This document shows, piece by piece, positions 1 to 5,805 of a DNA stretch of 7,593 nt. The stretch's first letter is position 1. The number at the start of each line of letters is the position of its first letter. The position numbers and the translations under genes are program-made. The stretch covers positions 1 to 7,593 of the forward strand of contig DSBX01000184.1 in assembly GCA_011049385.1 (NCBI GenBank), given 5' to 3'. Source of the stretch: Caldifarciminota bacterium. GTDB lineage: Bacteria > Hydrothermota > Tepidihabitantia > Tepidihabitantales > Tepidihabitantaceae. The notes beneath the pieces were generated by a model. It worked only from the letters and a program-made list of their open reading frames with translations. It was not told the DNA's origin and did not search any database.

Positions 1-482
1 GGTTCGGCAATGGTGACCGCGGCGGCACGGCGGAGTCGGGCGGCGGTGATTGTTGCCGAGTCGCCGGCGAGCAGGAACCGGGTGCGCCAGAGCGGACGCC
101 TCGCGGTGATGAGGCTGGTGTCCCAGTCGAACCAGGGCAGGGTTTCGTAGAGCGCAGGTGATTTGGCGGCCAAGAGGTCGAAGGCGTGGGAGAGGATGAG
201 CGGTCCAGTGGCCCAGCGGTCCAGAGGCCCAGGGAGAGAAGCGGAAGGGGCAAATCGGCGCAGACAAGGCGGGTCAATCTCCAGGGCCCGGCGGAGCACC
301 GCCGGGTGCCGGACGAGCAGGTCAGCGAGATTGTCGGGCGGCACGTTCGTCAGCGCCGAGCGCAGGGTCGCATCGTCGAGCCGGGCGAAATCGTTGAAGT
401 CGAGCCGACCGAGCGCAACCAGCCGGGCCGCGGTTTCCATCTGCGGGCCAAACCGCCCCGGCCCCGGACGGCCGGTGGTCAC
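1..482 (-). CDS. Unrecognised protein, N-terminal part, runs off the window
   Basis: I do not recognise this family. The minus-strand frame is open from just after the aminotransferase stop to the window edge, giving about 160 residues without a C-terminus. Two starts are possible: a GTG at 480-482, one base after the TAG of the aminotransferase and behind a weak GGGAAG, or an ATG at 438-440. The GTG start adds a Gly/Pro/Arg-rich leader (TTGRPGPGRFGPQ), so the ATG may be the true start. The first 60 residues after the ATG look like short amphipathic helices (for example ARLDDATLRSALTNVPPDNL). A low-complexity stretch follows, then an aromatic segment (LYETLPWFDWDTS) and RRPLWRTRFLLAGDS. No signal peptide or membrane span is visible. 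Its position suggests it is the last visible gene of the transaldolase-transketolase-aminotransferase transcript. A frame this long, immediately after a gene on the same strand, supports it being real. Confidence 0.6.
   Translation of the reverse strand, partial: MTTGRPGPGRFGPQMETAARLVALGRLDFNDFARLDDATLRSALTNVPPDNLADLLVRHPAVLRRALEIDPPCLRRFAPSASLPGPLDRWATGPLILSHAFDLLAAKSPALYETLPWFDWDTSLITARRPLWRTRFLLAGDSATITAARLRRAAAVTIAE
199..230. repeat. Two tandem copies of a 16-bp unit inside the partial gene
   Basis: Positions 199-214 and 215-230 are adjacent copies of AGCGGTCCAGNGGCCC and differ at one base (209 versus 225). The period is not a multiple of three, so the two copies encode different peptides within the minus-strand frame (around PLDRWATGPL). 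The surrounding segment looks like low-complexity filler between two more ordinary protein segments. This fits a slippage expansion or a fragment of a minisatellite. Confidence 0.7.
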
Positions 483-483
483 G

Positions 484-1647
484 CTACTTCCCGGCCAGCA
501 ACTGCCGGGTCTTGTCCAGCGCCCGTTCGATGTTCTCGACCGAGGCGGCGTAGCTGAACCTGACGAACCCGTCGCCGTACTTGCCGAAGCAGGCGCCGTC
601 GAGACAGGCGACCCCGGCCTCTTCGAGCAGGCGGCCTGCCAGCACCTTGCTGTCAATGCCGGTCGCCGTGACGTTGGGGAAGGCGTAGAAGGCGCCCTTC
701 GGCTCGCGACAGCGGAAGCCGGGCAGTTCGTTGAGCCCGTTGACGATAACGTCACGGCGGCGGCGGAATCTGGTCAGCATCTCGGTGACCTCATCCCGCG
801 GGCCGTTGAGCGCCTGAAGGCAGGCGCGCTGGACAAAGGAAGCGGTACAGGAGTTGGTATTGGTCTGGATGCGGGCCAGCTTCTCGGCCATCGGTACCGG
901 CATAATGCCGTAGCCGACCCGCCAGCCGGTCATTGCGAAGGTCTTGGAGAAGCCGTCGAGCACGATCAGCTGGCGGCCGATTTCCGGCAGGCGGCTGATG
1001 CTGGCAAACTCGGTGTCGTAGAGGATTTCGGAGTAGATTTCGTCGGCCAGTATCCAGCAGTCGTGTTCGAGCGCGGTGTCGGCGATGTAATGCAGATCGT
1101 CGGCGGTGAGAACACAGCCGGTCGGGTTCTGGGGCGAGTTGATGATGATGAGCTTGGTGCGGTGGTTGACCAGCGCGGCGAGTTCTTCGACGTCGAGCCG
1201 GAAGTCGTTTTCTTCGCGCAGGCGGATCGGCACCGCCCGGCCGCCCATGTACTCGATCATTGATTCGTAGATGGGGAATCCGGGGTTCGGGTAGATGACC
1301 TCGTCGCCGTCTTCGACCAGCGCCATTATCGCAAAGGCGATGACCGGCTTGGCCCCGGGCGTGACCACGACCTGGTCCGGGCTGAAGCGCACCCCGCGCA
1401 GGCGTCCGGCATAGGCGGCAATGGCTTCGCGCAGTTCGGGCAGGCCGGCCGAGGGGCCGTAGTGGGTCCAGCCTTCGTCGAGCGCGCGCTTGGCCGCTTC
1501 GCGGATGTGTTTCGGGGTGTCGAAGTCCGGCTCGCCGATCTCGAGGTGGACCACCTCCATCCGGCATTCGAGCGCCTTCGCCCGGCACAGACAGTCGAAG
1601 GCGGTCTCGGTGCCGAGCCGGTTCATCCGGGCGGCAAGCCGCCGCAT
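484..1647 (-). CDS. Class I/II PLP-dependent aminotransferase, aspartate aminotransferase-like
   Basis: This 387-residue cytoplasmic enzyme should transfer an amino group between an amino acid and a 2-oxo acid using pyridoxal phosphate. The fold-type I signature is complete: GEPDF at 38-42, NPTG at 174-177, the cofactor-binding Asp202 in ADEIY, the Schiff-base Lys235 in DGFSKTFAMTGWRVGY (231-246), and the carboxylate-binding Arg363 in FVRFSYA. Length and motif spacing match the I-gamma aspartate aminotransferase-like group, but that group also holds enzymes using aromatic amino acids, alanine and others, so the substrate is open. The start ATG (1645-1647) overlaps the transketolase TGA as TGATG. 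A GGAGAGG at 1652-1658, inside the last transketolase codons, serves as ribosome binding site, which indicates translational coupling. A second Met at residue 8 is an alternative start. Family assignment is very secure; specificity is not. Confidence 0.95.
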   Translation of the reverse strand: MRRLAARMNRLGTETAFDCLCRAKALECRMEVVHLEIGEPDFDTPKHIREAAKRALDEGWTHYGPSAGLPELREAIAAYAGRLRGVRFSPDQVVVTPGAKPVIAFAIMALVEDGDEVIYPNPGFPIYESMIEYMGGRAVPIRLREENDFRLDVEELAALVNHRTKLIIINSPQNPTGCVLTADDLHYIADTALEHDCWILADEIYSEILYDTEFASISRLPEIGRQLIVLDGFSKTFAMTGWRVGYGIMPVPMAEKLARIQTNTNSCTASFVQRACLQALNGPRDEVTEMLTRFRRRRDVIVNGLNELPGFRCREPKGAFYAFPNVTATGIDSKVLAGRLLEEAGVACLDGACFGKYGDGFVRFSYAASVENIERALDKTRQLLAGK

Positions 1648-3875
1648 CAGGCCTCTCCGGACCTGGGCTTGCGGGTGGTCTTTCTGGTGGTTGCCTTCTT
1701 GGCGGCCGGCTTCCTGGTCGCGGGCTTCTTCGCCGCAGGTTTTCTGGTGGCCGGCTTCCTGGTCGCGGGCTTCTTCGCAGACCGGGCCATATCCACCAGT
1801 TCTTTCGCCTTCGCGGCAACGTGCTCGCCGGAGAGTTCGAACTCCCACATCAACTCCCAGGGCTGGCCCGATTCGCCGAACCGGTCCTTGACGCCGATGG
1901 AGCCGAAGCCGACCGGCCGGCCGTAGAGTTCGGGCGCGCCGAGCAGGGCGCGGGCGGCAAGGCCGGCCAGCGCGCCGACCTGGTGTTCTTCGGCGGTGAG
2001 GATGATGCCGGTTTCGGCCGCGGCCCGGATGAGCGGGGCGGGGTCGAACGGCTTGAGGGTATGGTAGTTGAGGACCCGGGCCTCGAGGCCGAATTCCTCC
2101 TTGAGAATCCAGGCCGCGCGCAGGGCCTCGGGTACCATCGGGCCGCAGGCAGCGATGGTGAGGTCTTCCTTCTCGTCGGCGCAGTCCCGGGCGAGGCAGA
2201 CATCGAAGGCGTCTATGAACTTCGGTTTCTCGCCCCGGTAGCGGTAGGCATTGGGGGTTCCCCACTGCCAGGGCGTGTCCGGGGTGCTGATTACCGGGGT
2301 CGCCTCGCGGGCGAAGCGGAGGAACTTCGGGCCCTGCTCGGTCATCATCAGGTGCTCGGTCACCCGGCGGGTCTCGACCGAATCGCAGGGGACCGCCACC
2401 CGCATCCCCGGAATGCCGAGGACGTTGAACAGGTCTTCGAGCGCCTGGTGGGTGGCGCCGTCCGGGCCGACCGACACGCCGCCGTGGGCACCGGCGATGA
2501 GGACGTTGAAGTCGCCGTAGGCGACGGTGGTGCGTAACTGGTCGAGGTTCCGGCCTGCGGCGAAGACACCGTAGGTCCCGAAGATCGGTATCTTGCCCTC
2601 CCGGGCGAGACCGGCGGCGAGCGCGGTGCCGGACTGCTCGGCGATGCCGACCGAAAACCAGCGCTCACAGCGACTGCCGTCGCATTCGAGGAACTTCGAT
2701 ATCATTATCGAGCCGGAGATGTCGGCGCCGATGGCGATGGTGCGGGGGTCTGCGCCGCAGGATTCGAGCGCCTCGCCGAAGCCGACCCGGGTCGGCTTCA
2801 TCTCGGCCCGCATCACCGGCGCTTCTGCGCCGGAATTCTCCGGAAGACAAGGCAGGCCCTTCCCTTTCTCCCGGGCCTCCGGCCCGGCTTCCCGGCGCTT
2901 TGCGCCGGAATTCCAGAAGTAGTCCCGGCCGAACCTGGGGACCCGGGCGTGGAGCTCGGCGTCAACCTCGGCCTGGTAGTCGAGTGCGACCTGTTTCATC
3001 GCCTTGCTGTCGAGCCGGAAGTCCACCTTGAGTTCGACCAGGGCCCGGTGCAATTCCTCGTCGTTGGGCGCGCGGCCGTGCCAGCCGGCGACGTTCTCCA
3101 TGAAGCTCACGCCCTTGCCCTTGGTGGTGTTGGCTATTATCAGCGTCGGCTTGCCGATGATCTTCGCCGTCTTCTCGAAGGCGTTGACGATCTGCTGCAT
3201 GTTGTGGCCGTCAATCTCGGTGACGTGCCAGCCGAAGGCGCGGTACTTGTCGGCAATCGGCTCGATGTTCTGGACTTCCTTGACCCAGCCGTCAATCTGG
3301 AGGCGGTTGCGGTCGAGGATACAGCAGAGGTTGTCGAGCGCGAAGTTGCCGGCTTCCATCGCCGCTTCCCAGACCTGGCCTTCCTGCTGTTCGCCGTCGC
3401 CGGTGATGCAGTAGACGCGGCTTGCGCGCTTGTCGAGCCGGAGCGCGAGGGCGATGCCGACCGCGATGGACAGGCCCTGGCCGAGCGAGCCGGTCGAGGC
3501 TTCGACGCCGGGCAGTTTCAGTCGGTGGGGATGGCCCTGGTAGGGGGCGTTGAGCCGGCGCAGGCGGACGACGTCTTCGACCGGGAAGTAGCCGGCCATG
3601 CCGAGCGCGACGTAGAGCGCCGGGGCCTTGTGGCCGGTGGACCAGATGATGCGGTCCCGGTCCGGCCATTCCGGGTTCTCCGGGTCGTGGCGGGCGACGT
3701 GGAGGTAGAGCGCCGCCGCGATGTCCATTATCGAGAGCGTGCCGCCGGCGTGGCCGGAGCCGGCGGCGTTGAGGGCGATGAGGCTGTAGCCGCGCATGAG
3801 CTGGGCGGCCTGGGTCAGCGAGGCGGCGGAGTACTCCTGCCGGGTCTTGCCGGTGGCGCTGTCGAGTATCGGCAT
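1647..3875 (-). CDS. tkt: Transketolase with linker insertion and Lys/Arg-rich repeat tail
   Basis: This thiamine-diphosphate enzyme moves two-carbon ketol units between sugar phosphates in the non-oxidative pentose phosphate pathway. All 742 residues lie in one frame. The N-terminal cofactor half (about 1-320) has GSGH at 39-42, STGHKAP at 79-85, the Mg/ThDP motif from GDGEQQEG (159-166) to Asn190, and GWHGR at 264-268. The C-terminal half (about 357-697) has the catalytic Glu413 in VGIAEQS and GAHGGVSVGPDGATHQ (462-477). Motifs resemble the shorter, animal-type transketolases of about 620 residues. The excess length comes from an insertion-like linker at about 322-350 and a basic repeat tail at about 700-739. 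The ATG at 3873-3875 is chosen for its AGGAGG at 3880-3885, 11 bases after the transaldolase stop. The open frame continues further upstream, but there it only antisenses out-of-frame transaldolase sequence. The catalytic assignment is firm; the role of the tail is unknown. Confidence 0.97.
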   Translation of the reverse strand: MPILDSATGKTRQEYSAASLTQAAQLMRGYSLIALNAAGSGHAGGTLSIMDIAAALYLHVARHDPENPEWPDRDRIIWSTGHKAPALYVALGMAGYFPVEDVVRLRRLNAPYQGHPHRLKLPGVEASTGSLGQGLSIAVGIALALRLDKRASRVYCITGDGEQQEGQVWEAAMEAGNFALDNLCCILDRNRLQIDGWVKEVQNIEPIADKYRAFGWHVTEIDGHNMQQIVNAFEKTAKIIGKPTLIIANTTKGKGVSFMENVAGWHGRAPNDEELHRALVELKVDFRLDSKAMKQVALDYQAEVDAELHARVPRFGRDYFWNSGAKRREAGPEAREKGKGLPCLPENSGAEAPVMRAEMKPTRVGFGEALESCGADPRTIAIGADISGSIMISKFLECDGSRCERWFSVGIAEQSGTALAAGLAREGKIPIFGTYGVFAAGRNLDQLRTTVAYGDFNVLIAGAHGGVSVGPDGATHQALEDLFNVLGIPGMRVAVPCDSVETRRVTEHLMMTEQGPKFLRFAREATPVISTPDTPWQWGTPNAYRYRGEKPKFIDAFDVCLARDCADEKEDLTIAACGPMVPEALRAAWILKEEFGLEARVLNYHTLKPFDPAPLIRAAAETGIILTAEEHQVGALAGLAARALLGAPELYGRPVGFGSIGVKDRFGESGQPWELMWEFELSGEHVAAKAKELVDMARSAKKPATRKPATRKPAAKKPATRKPAAKKATTRKTTRKPRSGEA
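1704..1778 (-). repeat. 45-bp-period repeat encoding the transketolase KPAT/KPAA tail
   Basis: The same 30 bases occur at 1704-1733 and 1749-1778, an offset of 45 bases or 15 codons, so the repeats stay in frame. They encode alternating KKPAT, RKPAT and RKPAA pentapeptides at roughly residues 701-727. Degenerate units run on to about residue 738 (KKATT, RKTTRKPR). A further shared decamer, TTTCTGGTGG, sits at 1681 and 1741. The strong nucleotide identity implies recent duplication or continuing slippage and recombination. Confidence 0.85.
2816..2913. repeat. Hairpin-rich, direct-repeat-flanked insertion in the transketolase linker
   Basis: There are three GC-rich stem-loops in about 100 bases. 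Stem 2816-2822/2827-2833 has seven pairs and loop TTCT. Stem 2871-2877/2881-2887 has seven pairs and loop TCC. Stem 2892-2898/2902-2908 has seven pairs and loop TTT. The outer two are near-identical direct repeats, each ending in GAATTC (2833-2838 and 2908-2913) exactly 75 bases apart. The protein shows this as NSGA at residues 322-325 and again at 347-350, with Arg/Glu/Gly/Lys-rich residues between that match no transketolase motif. The pattern fits an in-frame palindromic element with a duplicated flank. It may be one member of a dispersed family, but this window cannot show that. Confidence 0.7.
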
Positions 3876-3886
3876 CGCTCCTCCTG

Positions 3887-4546
3887 CTATTGCCGGCCCG
3901 CGGCCGGAATCTGCGCGAAGTCTTCGTTGAACTTCCTGATGCCGGCTTCGGTCAGCGGGTGGACGGCCATCATCTTCAGGACCTTGAACGGAATCGTGGA
4001 GATATGCGCGCCGGCCCGGGCGGCCTCGATGACGTGCAGGGGGTGGCGCAGGCTGGCGGCGATGACCTCGGTCTCGAGCCCGTAGCCGTCTATGAATTCG
4101 ACCGCATCGGCGACCAGTTCCATCCCGTCGTGGCCGATGTCGTCGAGCCGGCCGACGAAGGGCGAGATGAAGCTCGCACCGGCGCGGCAGGCGAGCATCG
4201 CCTGGGTCGGCGAGAAGACCAGTGTGCAGTTGGTCTTGATGTTGCGTTCGGCGAGGGCGCGGATCGCCTTGAGACCTTCGAGGCCCATCGGGATCTTCAC
4301 CGTTACCTTTTCCGGGTCGAGCTTCGCCCAGTCCTCGCCCTCGCGGACCATGCCCTCGGCGTCGGGTGAGACCGCCTCGACCGAAACCGGGCCGTCCACG
4401 ACCGCGAGAATGTCGGTGACGCAGTCCCGGAACGAGCGGCCGGTCTTCCTGACCAGTGAAGGGTTGGTGGTACAGCCTTCGAGGATGCCCCAACCCGCGG
4501 CTTCGCGGATTTCGCCGATGTCGGCGCTGTCAATGAAGAGCTTCAT
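3887..4546 (-). CDS. tal: Small-type transaldolase (transaldolase/fructose-6-phosphate aldolase family)
   Basis: This 219-residue protein has the length of the small TalC/MipB/FSA-type barrel enzymes, about 100 residues shorter than classical TalB. Visible motifs are FIDSAD at 4-9, CTTNPSLV at 25-32, the Schiff-base Lys84 in VTVKIPMGLEGLKA (81-94), and SPFVGRLDD at 128-136. In this family a Gln in the FAQV-type motif goes with fructose-6-phosphate aldolase and a Glu with transaldolase. Here the matching residue is Glu57 (SVEAVS), and Phe130 replaces the aldolase Tyr, so transaldolase activity is favoured. It would transfer dihydroxyacetone units between sedoheptulose 7-phosphate and glyceraldehyde 3-phosphate, complementing the adjacent transketolase. 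The ATG at 4544-4546 has an AGGAGG at 4552-4557. A promoter upstream gives a leader of about 90 bases. Confidence 0.95.
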   Translation of the reverse strand: MKLFIDSADIGEIREAAGWGILEGCTTNPSLVRKTGRSFRDCVTDILAVVDGPVSVEAVSPDAEGMVREGEDWAKLDPEKVTVKIPMGLEGLKAIRALAERNIKTNCTLVFSPTQAMLACRAGASFISPFVGRLDDIGHDGMELVADAVEFIDGYGLETEVIAASLRHPLHVIEAARAGAHISTIPFKVLKMMAVHPLTEAGIRKFNEDFAQIPAAGRQ

Positions 4547-4642
4547 GCCTGCCTCCTGGCGGGAATGCCGGTTTGATGTCCGGAATGTGATAGTGACTGC
4601 ATGTTCGACGGCACGGCACCGGTTCGGTACCGACCGAGAAGC

Positions 4643-4670
4643 AGTATAGTGCCGCGGTCGCGGTAGTCAA
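4643..4670 (-). promoter_or_regulatory. Sigma-70-type promoter for the transaldolase operon
   Basis: On the minus strand, TTGACT (4665-4670) is followed after 16 bases by TATACT (4643-4648). Both boxes are close to consensus in an otherwise GC-rich region. The -35 box contains the cvpA stop TGA (4667-4669), so the promoter begins inside the upstream gene. The predicted start near 4636 falls beside overlapping inverted repeats (ACCGGT at 4618-4623 and CGGTACCG at 4625-4632), which could be an operator or a 5'-end hairpin. Confidence 0.8.
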
Positions 4671-5227
4671 CGTCCGGCCAGTGCCGCCCCGGGCGCGGAT
4701 CCGGGTTGGCCGAGGACGCCCGACGCTTCGCTTTCATCCGGGGCCGCGGTCGCGTTCGCCACCGGCGGCAGGTAACCGCCACTCAGCCGCTCGCCGAGGG
4801 CAAGGAGCCGGACCGAGGCCCGGGACCGTTCGACCAGGCGGACGCTGGGCGGGTAGGCGGTCAGCGCCAGTGCCAGCGCCAGCCAGGCGAAGCTCGCGCC
4901 CTTGGCCAGTCCGAGCAGGCCGCCGAGGTACTGGTCCAGGTCGCAACAGCGGCTCCAGTCCACCAGCTTGGCGAGCAGTCTCCGGCCGGCCTGGAAGACC
5001 GCAAGTGCGCCGAGCAGAATCAGCACGAACCCGGCCACCCGGGCCGCGGTCGGGTCGCCGACCAGCGGTTCCAGACCTGCGGCAAGCTCACCGGCGCGCC
5101 GGAGCGCGAGCCAGACTCCAAGCACCGGCGTCGCCAGTGAGCCGAGACCCTGTAGTAACCCGCGGCTGTACCCGAACACGGTGAATGCCACCAAGGTCAG
5201 TACGACAGCGATATCAATGGCTTCCAT
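4667..5227 (-). CDS. cvpA: CvpA-family inner-membrane protein
   Basis: This 186-residue protein fits the CvpA family (named after colicin V production), small integral membrane proteins of uncertain biochemical role. Four hydrophobic segments are visible at about 5-20, 26-42, 63-83 and 104-124. The family-like YSRGLLQGLGSLATPVLGVW lies at 20-39 and DQYLGGLLGLAKG at 98-110. The C-terminal 60 residues are polar and end in a Gly/Ala/Pro-rich tail, likely disordered. The ATG at 5225-5227 is preceded by a GAAGGGG site that sits in a small hairpin. It ends within the -35 box of the transaldolase promoter, so the genes below can be expressed without it. No clear promoter was found for it in the upstream divergent region. 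Family call is good; function is unknown. Confidence 0.85.
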   Translation of the reverse strand: MEAIDIAVVLTLVAFTVFGYSRGLLQGLGSLATPVLGVWLALRRAGELAAGLEPLVGDPTAARVAGFVLILLGALAVFQAGRRLLAKLVDWSRCCDLDQYLGGLLGLAKGASFAWLALALALTAYPPSVRLVERSRASVRLLALGERLSGGYLPPVANATAAPDESEASGVLGQPGSAPGAALAGR

Positions 5228-5228
5228 T

Positions 5229-5255
5229 CACACCCCTTCGGTGTGCATTGCAATG
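5229..5255 (-). promoter_or_regulatory. Hairpin holding the cvpA ribosome binding site, next to a 10-bp palindrome
   Basis: CACACC (5229-5234) pairs perfectly with GGTGTG (5240-5245) around a five-base loop. On the minus strand this places the GAAGGGG ribosome binding site across the loop and 3' arm, just before the cvpA ATG. Immediately upstream lies CATTGCAATG (5246-5255), a perfect palindrome that is AT-rich for this genome. Together they could be a translational control hairpin and an operator. Both roles are inferred. Confidence 0.45.
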
Positions 5256-5435
5256 TCCGTGCCCGACCTGCCGGATGGCGCGTGCGGCCGTAAGCTCTTC
5301 AGCTACAGCATTTGCCCGGTCGTCCGGCATCCGGGACGAAACGGCGGGAGATGCCCGCCGTCGTATCGGGGCGGTAACGGTGCTCGCTAAGTCCTTGAAG
5401 CGGTCGGGTATGTACCGCCCGGGGCCGGGTCGCAC

Positions 5436-5463
5436 TTGACTTCCGCCGCGGCCCGGCGATAAT
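5436..5463 (+). promoter_or_regulatory. Sigma-70-type promoter for the TM2-domain gene
   Basis: TTGACT (5436-5441), a 16-base spacer and GATAAT (5458-5463) form a near-consensus promoter. It has the same -35 sequence and spacing as the transaldolase promoter on the other strand. The predicted start near 5470 gives a leader of about 40 bases ending in AAGGAG (5500-5505), five bases before the ATG. Confidence 0.75.
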
Positions 5464-5510
5464 TGCCGCGTGCGGGCAAAAGGTCCGCAGGCAAACCACA
5501 AGGAGTACTG

Positions 5511-5747
5511 ATGGCAGATGAAGTGAAAGCCGCAGCCGGGATGTCCGACAAGAGTTGGGTCACGACCCTCCTGCTCTGCATCTTTCTTGGCGGGCTCGGC
5601 GTCCACCGTTTCTACGTCGGCAAGACCGGCACCGGGATCGTCTGGCTACTGACGATAGGCATCTTCGGTATCGGCACGCTGATCGACCTCATCAAGATCA
5701 TCATGAAGAAGTTCACCGACAAGCAGGGGCGGCTGATTACCCAATAA
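5511..5747 (+). CDS. TM2-domain membrane protein
   Basis: This 78-residue protein is almost entirely one TM2 domain: two membrane helices (about 16-30 and 41-62) joined by the signature turn GGLGVHRFYVGKTGTG (27-42). A conserved Asp59 lies in the second helix, and a basic tail (KIIMKKF) follows. Such proteins occur widely in bacteria and are also fused to other domains; their biochemical role is not established. The ATG at 5511 is chosen because AAGGAG precedes it by five bases. An upstream in-frame TTG at 5463 overlaps the -10 box and is unlikely. It appears to be a single-gene transcript, with a promoter 47 bases upstream and a terminator hairpin about 22 bases downstream. Family assignment is firm. 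Confidence 0.92.
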   Translation: MADEVKAAAGMSDKSWVTTLLLCIFLGGLGVHRFYVGKTGTGIVWLLTIGIFGIGTLIDLIKIIMKKFTDKQGRLITQ

Positions 5748-5769
5748 CTGCGCCGGCCTACCGGGATTT

Positions 5770-5800
5770 CGGGCCGTCCAGACGGGCGGCCCGTGCTTCT
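5770..5800 (+). terminator. Hairpin, probable terminator of the TM2 gene
   Basis: CGGGCCGTCC (5770-5779) pairs with GGGCGGCCCG (5784-5793) through ten pairs including one T-G wobble, around loop AGAC. The tail TGCTTCT is only moderately T-rich, so termination may be partial. Its place between the TM2 stop and the next promoter supports the call. Confidence 0.55.
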
Positions 5801-5805
5801 CGGGC

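Larger units (their letters stand above)
5228..5510. other. Divergent intergenic region between cvpA and the TM2 gene
   Basis: This stretch of 283 bases separates the two opposing gene blocks. It contains the cvpA leader hairpin, a perfect 8-bp stem with five-base loop at 5341-5361 (ACGGCGGG paired with CCCGCCGT), and the TM2 promoter at its right end. Open frames cross it on both strands, but their codons (TTA, ATA, CGA, GTA and many A/T third positions on the minus strand) differ from the flanking genes, so I read it as non-coding. The 8-bp hairpin lacks a T-run, so it is not a convincing terminator. Confidence 0.6.

Noticed and set aside
163..1263. Plus-strand open frame of 366 codons opposite the aminotransferase
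   Set aside because: It is antisense to a gene with complete catalytic motifs; long antisense frames are expected in GC-rich DNA with biased third positions.
1681..1790. CRISPR-like array in the transketolase tail
   Set aside because: The repeats are contiguous, in frame and encode a regular peptide; there are no unique spacers.
1648..2265. Upstream extension of the aminotransferase frame, giving 593 residues
   Set aside because: It is an out-of-frame shadow of transketolase; the TGATG-coupled ATG at 1647 gives the normal family length.
2949..4085. Plus-strand open frame of 378 codons opposite transketolase
   Set aside because: It is a shadow of the catalytic N-terminal half, which has every expected motif on the other strand.
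3876..4493. Upstream extension of the transketolase frame, giving 948 residues
   Set aside because: It only reads the transaldolase gene in another frame, yields low-complexity Arg/Gly/Pro sequence, and the internal ATG at 3873-3875 has an ideal ribosome binding site and the family N-terminus.
5341..5361. Perfect 8-bp hairpin as a rho-independent terminator
   Set aside because: Neither strand has a convincing T-run after it, and no gene ends nearby; kept only as a structural note in the intergenic region.
5214..5606. Minus-strand frame crossing the divergent intergenic region
   Set aside because: It uses codons rare in the neighbouring genes (TTA, ATA, CGA, GTA), has no ribosome binding site before its internal ATG, and overlaps the promoter and 5' end of the TM2 gene.
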